Assembly (NCBI RefSeq): GCF_047496725.1
Contig: NC_132971.1
Span: forward strand, 13,574,501-13,638,500
Origin: Anoplolepis gracilipes
Lineage: Eukaryota > Arthropoda > Insecta > Hymenoptera > Formicidae
DNA: 64,000 nucleotides
Direction: 5' to 3'
This document shows positions 1 to 10,713 of the stretch, piece after piece. The notes under the pieces were generated by a model. That model was not told the origin of the DNA. It did not search any database and saw nothing but the letters and a program-made list of their open reading frames with translations. Both the position numbers and the translations under genes were made by a program. How positions within the stretch are numbered: position 1 is the first letter of the stretch; every line of letters starts with the position of its first letter.

Positions 1-306
1 CACGAAATCAATCGTTTTTATACTTAACACGCGTATCATCCTTACACAGTACAAAATAAAATGCAATTTTAATATTCTTTGCATATCCCAGAAGTCTACC
101 CTAAATTTTAAATTAAAATAATTCATTTATCACGTGTTACTTATCGACAAACTAGAAATGTCAAGTAATTGACATAATACCTTATTTTTGTTGTTATACC
201 TAAGTACGATGTAAAAATAATAAATTTTTTATTGCGTATTTTTAAAATTTATTTATAAAATATTGTTTCAATTATAAGTGAGAGTTATTTGAATGTTTAA
301 TTGGGT

Positions 307-365
<59 letters not shown>

Positions 366-2846
366 CATTGAATTTTTTTATTTCGAATGGTTTTTTTACT
401 GTAAAGTTAAATGTAATCGTAAATAACTTTGAAATAACTTCATTATCTCCTTTGCTAATGAATAGATTAAATAATAATGTTTCTCGTTATATTGACAATT
501 GCTATTTGCTTAATATTGATTAATGCTTTTAAATTTGAGTGTTTTATTCATAGTGAAAAATAAGATGAAAATAAACCAAAAAATAATTTAGCATATAACT
601 TATTGTGGCTGCACCATCGTCTTTTCATGTTTGCGTCAGAGCCGATAAGGTCACTAAATAAAATGAAACGAGACAATAAGAGAATTGAACCCGCGAAGCA
701 AACAAAATGCATACAAATGCATTACATACGCTGAATTCAGACTTCAACGAATACGAGCATGACGCCGATGCCATGAATCACGAAGATTAAGCTATAATTA
801 ACTACGTTAAATGGACAGCAGAGAAAAAAAGTTAGAAAAATAACATTTAATAGTAATCAGACTGAAAGTGTCACGCTCATAAAATATGATTGGATTTTAC
901 TTCAAGTTGACATAGATTAATTTAACATGGATTATAATTTAATGACGTTATCCCAACCGTTGGTTGGTTTACATTAATCTCATTACCTTTTTATTTTGAT
1001 TGTTATTAAAGTTGACAGTAATAGATTATAAATATAGCTATGATAAATTTTTGCAAAATCACATTTTATGATTCTACTTATTTATATATAAATTACCTCT
1101 TTATATGAATATCTATTTATATATAAAAAAATTTGTATTCTATTTATAATTCTACAAATGAGAAGATTAATATCTTTTTTATAAACTGAAATATCAATTA
1201 TAATATTTTCTTAATCATATATATATAAATTTATTTTAAAATAATGCATAATATATTCTTCGTAATATTGTTTTCTACTTAAGCGAGAAAATGCAAAGTA
1301 TTTTTATTGAATTCGGGAGTGCAACCGGTTACCACCAAAAGTGCAATCACTAAAGAAGTCGTTGATTGGTCGAGAAGAAGTTCCACGATTGCTCCGTGAT
1401 AATGCATTTGCTTTTGGATTCGGGTGCGGTTCACGAAGCGGCAGGCAAAAACGAACATTGAGAAAAAAGCCGAAAAGATAACAGGGAGGCATGGGGGAGG
1501 GGGCAGAGTAGCGGGTACCTGAACGGCCGGAGGGGGCGGTAAAACCGGAATTTCATACAGTGGCGTAACACGCTGGATAATGTGCTGAAAATCATGAAAT
1601 CGAATCGAGATTGCTACTTGTGGCTTCCCGTACCAGCTTCCTCCTTCTCCTTAATGTTGCATTCGAGATCTTAAGGGTTCGATTAGACTTTCGATGAGGT
1701 AGACCGTCTTCTTATCAAGAAACCTAAGACTTGTTCTTTGGTTCAATTAAGTAACCAACGTTACGCGGCTAATTAATTTTGCTACAATTAATTAAGTGCG
1801 TCGCAAGGTACACTCGCTCATATATTGAATCCTTAGATGTCTTCTTTGATCTGCCTCCATTAAATATAAATCGTGCGCGTTGAAACTTAAATATCGATCA
1901 TTAATTCAACTTACACACCATTCGCGACGCCGACTGCAATAAAATCGTGATGTAAAATTCTTTGATTTATCGTATCAATATAAGCAATCTATCGCGGCTC
2001 ATAACGAGTTTAGTATAAAATAGAAATTAATTGATATTAATTCATAAAAAAAACGCTGGTTAAACAAGGCGGCATTATCGATAAAGAAGAACCCTTGATT
2101 TGAGCCATATATATACGAGACGGGATGGTACCATGTAGTGGCGGTTTCTCGTGGCGATGACCAGAAGTATTGATGACCTTGCCAAGGTCATTGCGTCCTA
2201 ACTACTACCGGCCCTTCCACTCGTCCACCAGTCGCGTCTCTGTATTTCGTTCCACATGGCCCTTATTATTATAAAGCATTCGCCCTGATTTCTCTCGAGG
2301 GCGTGTGCCATTCATTCGCCTTCACTTGTTGATCTTCTGGTCCCGTCTTTTTCTCTCCTCATCTTTCTCTTCCCCCGCAAGGTCCTTTCTTCTTCTGCTA
2401 CGTATCTTTTTAGTTTTTACCTCGTTACATGCATGGCCTTTCTTTATCGATTTGTCTGGATACTGAAATCGAAACTGCTCGACCGAGGCCGTTATGGTCT
2501 ATTGTACCGCGCACTCTTCGAGAAGACCGCGAACGCAATCGCTTCATTCCTTCGTTTCTCATCTCTTTTTCACCATTGAAATATTATATTCCATTGTCTC
2601 TTTTTCTCGTAACACGCGCTGCGGTTTCTTTACATTGTCACCACGCGCTGCATTTTTCCATCCCGCGTTTTACTTGCACATGTAGAAAGAAATGTAGAAA
2701 GAGATGACGTTCTCAGAAGAAAGGGCTTCCAGATGGCGAAAGCCATAAAACTAGAATAAAGAAATGACGTATTTGCTAAGAAATTGATCGAGCATAAGTT
2801 AATCACAAAATACATATCCATATTCTTGTTTTTTTTTCTGTTATAG
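1..2846. other. Non-coding DNA, probably intron or upstream flank of the 2847-3332 exon
   Basis: It is AT-rich to about 1300, including an AT microsatellite, then more CpG-rich near 1310-1560 and 2130-2350. No exon with credible borders and a usable frame was found. The frames at 2429-2707 read as pyrimidine-rich non-coding sequence. Confidence 0.5.
309..363. repeat. (AT)n microsatellite
   Basis: Uninterrupted alternating A and T over about 55 nt. The Tyr/Ile repeat frame read through it (293-523) is an artefact of the repeat. Confidence 0.95.
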
Positions 2847-3332
2847 AAACAAGGCTGGCGACTCTTACGGTATTCAAGACAGCCATACTGGAAGCGGTGG
2901 AGGTGGGGGCATAGGAAAGTGGTTGCGGGAACATTTAGGTAGCGGTTCCAAAGGAAATCACGATGCCAACTCTACTACGTTTGTCTCGAAGGAAAATGCA
3001 AATACTAACGGCGAAAGCAATAAATCTTTGGGCAAAACTATTTATACGTCGCAGAATCTATACTGTAGTCTGCCAAGAGAACACGGCCGTTATATACACA
3101 ACAGTGGCCGAAAGATCAATCACGGTAATTTCACGAAGTCTCATGCTTACGATCGACCGCGATCGAACAGCATGAACCATCACGAGAAATCCATATCGAG
3201 CGACCTTGGGACCTTGACGCGAGGGGGACCGATCTATGGCAGCGAAGGCAGGAGTCTGAAGAAGCGAAGTCGCGATTCCCGTCGATATTCCCTTCACGAG
3301 ACACAGAATCAAGGCCGCCATCGACAAAGAAG
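2847..3332 (+). CDS. Internal coding exon of an unrecognised gene (symmetric, 486 nt)
   Basis: A long pyrimidine tract and TTATAG end at 2846, and AG|GTAAGG follows at 3333. Between them one frame is open throughout. One leading base completes an upstream codon and two trailing bases are left over, so the exon is 162 codons long and phase-symmetric; skipping it would keep the frame. The product begins with a Gly-rich GSGGGGGIGKWLREHL, then is rich in Ser, Asn, Arg and Lys with no hydrophobic core or membrane segment, and ends in a very basic RRYSLHETQNQGRHRQRR. It looks intracellular and disordered, with several possible basophilic phosphorylation sites (for example RRYSL). I recognise no domain. 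The next identified gene on this strand starts 7 kb downstream and its product is unrelated, so that gene may lie inside an intron of this one. A possible short last exon is at 5747-5789. Confidence 0.65.
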
Positions 3333-5746
3333 GTAAGGATTGTTATATAAAAAATGATTATGGCTTCCTCCCACTCCTTTCTTTCTAATTTTGCTTATCT
3401 TTTCCTATAAACTTTCTCACCTTTTCCTTTATTTAAATAACAAGTTGTTTATCGGATTTATAAAAAAAATGGCGATATAATTTCCTCAGTTAATATTTTT
3501 ATTAATGTTGCCCGAAAGAGGGGCAAAACTACCACTTGAGGCAAAACTCTTCTTATATACCAGTCGTATAAGCATGCTGACAAAGAGGGAGAAGGACGTT
3601 AGGTATACTAAGCGTACAGCTTTTTTCCTACGATACCACTTTAATGGGGATTTCAACGCGCTGAAGGCTCGCGTTGCTTTTCGAAGTGCAGTTAGGTGAC
3701 GAACCGTTTTTGTTTGCGTGTGCTTTAGTCGTCGAGAGGAATTCGCAGAAAGCTGATGCAGGAAACATACTGTTTCCTTGCGTAGGAAATGCACGTCAAA
3801 GAAGGAAACAACGGTGATGAAGTGCTGAACATACCGGAACACTTAACGCCTTCGATTGCATGTTGTAAAGCGATGAAAACGGTGAAAGAGCCATTTATGG
3901 CGGTTCTCGAATCTTTTTACTTACTACTCAGAGCATTCGTTTTGCGATAAAATATTTAAATTACCATACAAAATAATACAAAATAATATAAACAGTATTT
4001 TATTTTGATAATAATATGGCATTCATAATATTACGTGGCACACATCACGAAACTCATCACGCATTAACGTAAACATACTCACGGTGAATTACTAATGTAA
4101 CTAGAAAGGTTAATCGTATTTTGATATGAGATATGAGTAAGCAGTGCAAATGCATATCATAACTTCTGTTCTATTCCATTTATGTCGATGATACCACATA
4201 ACTATATATGTTAAATTATTTCCCACGCGAATTTGTTGCATAAAGTTACGTCGAGGAGCACGTAGGAGCCTCATTATTATTATTGCCGGCGATGGAAAAA
4301 GGAAGGGAGAGTCACGTATCTGGACATAAGACTTCCGTAATAATAGAAAATCGGATCGCGCTATCTCCATTAGTGTCGGTTGTTTGCTACGCGAAACGTG
4401 GCATACGCTGCACACATCTCTTTGAAATAAAGAAAAACGCCGAATCACGGAAGGCCGCGCCTTTGTTTCGCGATGCTGTTAACTCGTCTTTTGATTCATC
4501 GTCCGTTTGATTTATCGCGAAGTCATTCTGATGCGCATGAGCTACGCGATGACGCTTAATGCCAATTCATCCGACGAAATTATAAAATGTTTGATACGCG
4601 CGTACGTGTCTTTCGACTTTGCTTTTTTCTTTACCTTTGCGACTGCGTAAACGTCCATGTTGCAGTACAATGACAGCGTGGGACGCGCGACTTTGGCGTT
4701 GCGTAATTTTCACTGCGAGAGCTCCCGACAAGGAACTCTTTCTCGTATTTTTCTCTTCGTATACGCGCATTTTAATATATTTTTCTTTTCCATAATTTAT
4801 TTGCGCTCAGACATGATTTAGCGTAGCAATGATTTACAAATATATCCGATTGTATAATACAAACATTGAAAATACGAGTATATCATTGTATCATATGTTT
4901 AGACATATGTTCTTATAGAGACTCGGAAGGAACGGGAAATCCATAAAAATGCAATCAATTGAAAACAGGAAGAGCGTTATTCCGTGTGTTTATTCACTTT
5001 CTTCGATAAAATCGTGTTTTTTTATGGATTTACACGCACATGATGACATCTTCCTTTTCCTTATGCTATTTATTTATTCCTATCATCCATTCAAATAATA
5101 AATTGTAAACTTGTCTAAATGATTCAGTACATCGACAAGGACGCGTAAAAGTTACGAATTCTCAGCGGAAAATACTTCGCATACGTATCGGTTCTTATCC
5201 GCTGACAGTACGTTGGAAATGGAATGGTGCTATCCCATTATCTAGGATGATTTATCACTGCAACGCGTGACCCATGGACACTCGACTATGCTCATACCGG
5301 GCGGGAGAGCCTCGACATACGCGAAGGATACACTAAATTAAAAAGAAGTAATGCCCTTGGCACTTCAGCACTTGGTGCGGCAATTTATTTCCCATCTTTT
5401 GCAAATAATGAAGTAAACTCGTGATGTGAACAAATTATAACTTCCCGTATCCCCTATTTTATCAATGTCTAGACGTATACTTTTATTAAAATGATGGCAC
5501 TTATCTCAATAAAACACAATCCAATTGTATATTATTCTTTAATATTAATAATCGATTATGAAAATATTTAATAGATTACAGATATAATTACGTGCAAAAT
5601 TCGTAATTAAAACAATAATTCAAAACATAAAAATGAATGCAAATTTATAAGATTTTGTAATTTTTTTCCTTTAATTCCTTTATTTTCTGACATATTCAAT
5701 TTCTTTAAAAATTTCTAGCGGAAGATGTACCTCTTTCCTCGCACAG

Positions 5747-5789
5747 GTATACGCGGCACTTCCTGCAGTATGGAACATTCCTCGACTAG
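5747..5789 (+). CDS. Speculative short terminal exon following the 2847-3332 exon
   Basis: A pyrimidine-rich acceptor (TCTTTCCTCGCACAG) ends at 5746. If joined to the exon ending at 3332 the phase fits, giving 13 more residues (YTRHFLQYGTFLD) and then TAG. An open run this short is easily due to chance. No poly(A) hexamer was identified close behind it. Confidence 0.12.
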
Positions 5790-7837
5790 AATGATTTAGC
5801 ACGGTGGTTTGCGATGGTCACCGCGAATACTCGATCGTACTCGCGACACGGGCATCGGGGCCTTACTTTGGTTGTGTTTACGTCTGGTATGCGGCCAATG
5901 TGCACGACTGATATATGATTGTCTTCGTGCTCTCCGTTCCTCGAGCTATAAGGTCGTTTCAGAGTATGTATCCGATGGAATTTGCGGATCTCTTCGCGAA
6001 ATACCAACATGATCGCAGTTCGCCGGGCCTGAAGAATAAGAGCGAGAGTAAAGTAGAGACAGGAAAGGAAAAAGAGAAAAGGGATGTGAGAAAGAAGGAG
6101 AGTAATCGGAATTGTTGGAGCCTGAATTTACTGCAAAGACCGCGATAACCTCGATAGGCCGACACGGGCCGAAGTCGGTGAAGCGTCTATCGTGACTCCC
6201 TCTTTTCGCGCCATGAATTTTACACGTCCCGCGATATCGCGATTGTTCTGGAGAACGTAATGAAGACTTGAACAGAGTGAGGCAGCAATTTCAGAAGGCT
6301 ACTATTAAGTTTATAAGAAAGGCAATTTCTACCGTTTCGTAAAGATATGTAATAACTCGAGAAATAATTTATTTCCAATTCTATCGAATACATAGTATCA
6401 TTATTCTATTTTTAAATCAATCTAAACCTGTTTGTAATATAATTACGCAACTGAAAAGAAGATAAATAAAAGCTGCTCTAGATAATAATACTGGTTTAGA
6501 ATGTCACTTTACTTTTATAGTAGTACTTATGCTTTCTAACATTATCGCTCATGCTTTACTTTCTTCTTGTTAAAAAAGAATATAAATAAATATTTAAATA
6601 TCTAAGGCATAGATTTATATATTTTTGTCATAAATCTCTCAACAATATTGCAGTCTCCATGTGTTTATGCATATATAGAGTTAAAGTACGAATTAAAGTA
6701 CGAATACGAGATATTGAGTGGACCCAATGATAGGGCGAAAAATCGTGCGAGATAGCTGACCTCAAAATGCTAATGTATTTGTCAGGCGAGTTACCGATCC
6801 AAACATGTTGAACGACTTATCTCTGTGATGATGCCCATCTTCTTTCTCTCTCGTTGAGGCCGGAGCGATCGTTCGGGGACCCCACTTGTCTCGTTCTGCT
6901 CCCCTCACGTCACCGCCAACCCGCGGCCCTTCTTGCTTGTCCTCCGCGTCCTTCCTCGCCGCGCCCTTTGGACTCTCTCCTTCGTCGCTCGCTTTCCTGC
7001 GGGGCCCCGTAAGCTAAATATAGCTAAGCCCGTGGTATAAATAGAATAACCCTGCGGGCCAAGATGGCCGGGGTCAGACATCGCATCGCCTGCTTCTTTT
7101 TCTTTTTCTTTCTTCTCCTTCGCTTCTTCCTCAGCTCCTGATTCTTCTTTTTCTTTGTGCTCTACCTCGGCTCTCCTCTGGTCACCGCGATTTACCTGTC
7201 TCTTTGCTTCACCGTACGCAATTACTCCAAAGGCTTTAACACCTTTGCCGGCTTCCTTCCTCCCTTCTCTCTCTTCCACGCATTTGAGTCTCGCGTTGAC
7301 CTTACGCGAGAGAGGTCGACTCCCTCGATAAGAGTTCATCGACTCGACTCTTTCATATTTGTACCCTCGCAAAATTATTTAATGCTAAAACACGCACGTT
7401 TCAGCAGGCATTTATGTATTTCAATATTTATCGTCTCGGTAGTAATGCTCCTATGAAAAAACTCATTTGTTCCCCGAGCTCTTCCTGCGGCTCTATACAG
7501 ATAATTAAATGCGGAAGAGTTATAACATCGTGATATAGAGTTCTTAAGCATAGTTTACACACATTTAAGTTTATCACGAAATTGCATGCTACCGATTCTC
7601 ACCGGATATATGTTGACATTTTCGGTTAAAAAGTTATGACAGTATATGACCGATTGGAAGACTGTTCAACGAAGCGTCTTTAATCAGTCTAGTTCACAAT
7701 TGCGCTTTTTGCGCGCGAGATTAAATGCCGGCTCTAACGACCTAGTACTTTATACGGGGATGCGGTCGATGGTGCTCGCGGAATATCCTGCGTTTATCAT
7801 TCTATACGAGAAGCAGAGGTCGTAAGATCGAAGGAGT

Positions 7838-7858
7838 AGAAGAAGAAGAAGAAGAAGG
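7838..7858 (+). repeat. (AGA)n trinucleotide repeat
   Basis: Six AGA units followed by AGG, at the start of a purine-rich tract that runs on to about 8180. Confidence 0.9.
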
Positions 7859-8043
7859 AGGACGGGGAAAGAGGAAGAAAATGAGGAAGACGGCCCGAGG
7901 CTCAACCGACTCCGGCCAGAGCCGTATCGGCGGGATTAATGGCAGTGACATCCCGCTCGTGGCCAGATGAGATTCTCCATCTCACCCGCAAGCGAGAGCG
8001 AGAGAAACGCGACGCCAGCGAACGACAAAAATGAAAAAAACAG

Positions 8044-8047
<4 letters not shown>

Positions 8048-8078
<31 letters not shown>
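8048..8078 (+). repeat. (GA)n microsatellite
   Basis: About 15 GA units inside a strongly purine-biased + strand segment. Confidence 0.95.
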
Positions 8079-8085
<7 letters not shown>

Positions 8086-10234
8086 GCATGTGGTAAGAAG
8101 AGGAAAAAGGGGAAGCAGGGATAAGGTCCAGAAAAAGAAGCGAACGATGAAGCGGAGGAGGCGGAGGGCGGCCGATGTGGAGTCGAGTGCGTTGACCTTA
8201 GGATTCGACGCCGCGTCCTTGAGGATACCAAGATGGCGGGTTTATGCAACCGGTCACAATGGTATCTGCAGGCTGCCGCGCTCCTCGTCGCGTTCTATTT
8301 GATGCACGACGATTCGACGCGCTTGCATTCTCGGAGGGATTCTCTTTCTCTCGCAAACGCCTGCGCGCGCGCATGTACCATATATCCAATATGCAACCGC
8401 ACACACGGATGTAGCGCGTGCAACAGTGGTCGCCCGTAGGAGCTTTGTACGTGGGTCGCACGTATGACCATCACGGACACGAGCCGTTAAAGCCAGTCAG
8501 TCCAGTTTCCATCCTTGCAACTTGCACGGACGGACGAGTTGGGAATATGCGGCGATTCGAAAGGAAATCAAATCCGAGGAAAGGCCAACGAACGGCCTGG
8601 ACACACCCGGCATGTATACATGACACTGATGTGCCTATGTATATATACATATAAAACTAAATGGAAAAACATACCCGCGGCTTTTGCGACGAATTCCTCG
8701 AACGTTCGCGCGAATGACGCATCCCCACGTTTGTTCGAGATCTTCCGCGTGGCACGTCTGTCTTCGGTTTGTCACTCGTCACGCCGCATAAACTGCTTTC
8801 TTACACCATCTCGATTCCATACTTGGTGCGACCGTGATGAACGAATATCTTTCCTCGTAGCCTGAAACGCTGTAGCGCATGTCGATACGCTTTACGTCGT
8901 GGCATATCTCTACAAAATAAATCATTCGTCCTTCCATTTTCTGCAGATCAGAAAATAAAAGTGCGAGATACGTATTACATTTTGATGCCATAAGTAGCAT
9001 GACAAATATTCGCATGCCATTTATTTAAAAGGACTTGTTTTCTTCTTGTTTTTGTTCGAAAATTTATGAGCTAAATTTTCCAACATTATTTTTATAATTT
9101 TACAAGCAAGGGAACTGTATCCTTTGTTCCCTTGCGAGCGTTTGAATGTGATAAAAAATACATATGTACGCAATACTGACAGCCGGAGCGTAAGAAAAAA
9201 AAGACCAACACCTTTATATCATTGCACACGTGTATGAGTGACACATTTACATTTGTGAGCAGTAATATATGTGCATGAATACATATCTGTATCGCTAGTC
9301 TGTACGTCCAAGCTCCTCACACGTATGCATATGTAAATGCATACACGAAGCAAGCAGGGATCCTTGATCCTACAGGAATGCAATGCTAGCGGCTGCCCTC
9401 GTTGTCTCAAGTACCTCTCTTCGTTTCTTTTCTTTCGTCTTCCTCATATTGTCTTTACTTTTTTCTTTGTTTTCATATGGCATCTAATTCCGGTAGGACT
9501 AAATAGAAAAGTGTGCAAGACTATCAGACGACAGTACACACATCTTCGTCATTTTGTAGTGTCACTTTCGCTGGCATATATTATCTCCCTCTACGTCGTT
9601 TAAAAATAATTAAAAATAAATATATTATTGAACAGAAAATGTACTAACTTTTTGCATTGCAAAATTAACGTTAATGGATAATAACATAGGAATAAAAGAT
9701 TAGGAATTAATATACCTAAAACATTATCATTAGAAAAGTGGAAAAAATGTTGAATAATAAATAAAAATTATATTAAACTACAAAGTTATTCGTGCTGTGT
9801 GTTTGATAAATATGTATTTGATTTTTCAAATAGATATGTCTATTTAAAAATGTACATGTATCTATTGAAGCACGCATTAATTTATTTAATTATATGTATA
9901 TGTATATAGTTAATTTTTATTACATATATATTTTTACGTGATAATATTTATATAAATATTAAAATAATTCTGTCTAAAAATAGAAATATTTACACTCAAT
10001 CGATGTTTTACGATCATATTATAAACCGATTATGAAACGAAAAGCGCACTTTCCTATATCGGCCGAAAAAAATCGTGATCATGCTATGCTGCAATTTTTT
10101 TTCTATTCCTGATGAATTACGTACATGCCGTTGTTAATTCCTTTCGCTTTAACGTCCGAACGAAAGATACTCGGGTTTCAACTCACTATGTTACTGCCAT
10201 TATGTGCGGCTCTCGCATGATCGAATGAGTCCCC

Positions 10235-10242
10235 TATAAATA
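10235..10242 (+). promoter_or_regulatory. TATA-like box upstream of the CFAP184-like gene
   Basis: TATAAATA sits 427 bp before the proposed start codon, with initiator-like TCAGCG at 10256-10261 and another TCAGCG at 10272-10277. The segment between it and the ATG is CpG-rich and holds several short upstream ATGs. It is a motif match only, and an additional 5' UTR intron cannot be excluded. Confidence 0.3.
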
Positions 10243-10668
10243 AACTTTTCATACATCAGCGGCGAGAGTGGTCAGCGCAGAATAAAGCACAGGGAGATGA
10301 AATCATACCCTGCGCGCTGCAGGATGCACCGTGCATCCGCACCGACGGTGTCCGGTAGCTCGCAGCAGTTTAATCGACGTTCTGCGAGAAACTTTTCCTC
10401 CCAGCAGCGCCTGCGTGAGCGCAGTTAAATCAACGCACTAGAGAGACGCGCGTACATAAGAGAAAAGATCATCTCCGATCGTCAAGGTCGACCGCATGTG
10501 GCTCGGGGCCTCCTCGCGAAGAAGCGTCGATCCGGTCGCGGTGAATTCGTTCGACTGTTTTCATCGTCTGGCAGCTGTTATCCAGCCCCGTTTCTCCATA
10601 GCATTCGCTGCTCCGCGTCCCGGGGCGCGACCGCTTACATTTATCGATTTAAACCAAGTCTCGATGTG

Positions 10669-10713
10669 ATGGAGCAAATGATGGAGAACGATGTGGACGG
10701 AGTCGCCGACGAG
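10669..10713 (+). CDS. CFAP184: CFAP184-like coding exon 1
   Basis: Fifteen codons from ATG at 10669 to GAG, followed by GTAACC at 10714 (phase 0). An out-of-frame ATG at 10664 is immediately followed by TGA. The frame stays open upstream to about 10498 but has no earlier in-frame ATG, so this start is favoured. Confidence 0.75.

Larger units (their letters stand above)
3333..10234. other. Non-coding interval between the orphan exon and the CFAP184-like gene
   Basis: It alternates between AT-rich parts (3950-4250, 5400-5700, 6300-6700, 9000-10060) and CpG-rich parts (6880-7330, 7800-8600). It contains a pyrimidine-rich run near 7080-7160, a purine-rich run near 7838-8180, a short CG-alternating run near 8364-8373 and a duplicated AATTAAAGTACG near 6690. 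Frames on either strand are low-complexity or short, and apart from the speculative exon at 5747 none has supported splice context. Confidence 0.5.

Noticed and set aside
293..523. Frame starting with a Tyr/Ile repeat
   Set aside because: Created by the (AT)n microsatellite. Similar artefacts occur at 15464-15790, 50968-51207 and 54466-54648.
6905..7372. 155-codon Lys/Glu-rich frame on the minus strand
   Set aside because: The charged run is the translation of a pyrimidine-rich simple-sequence tract on the + strand, and the rest resembles no family.
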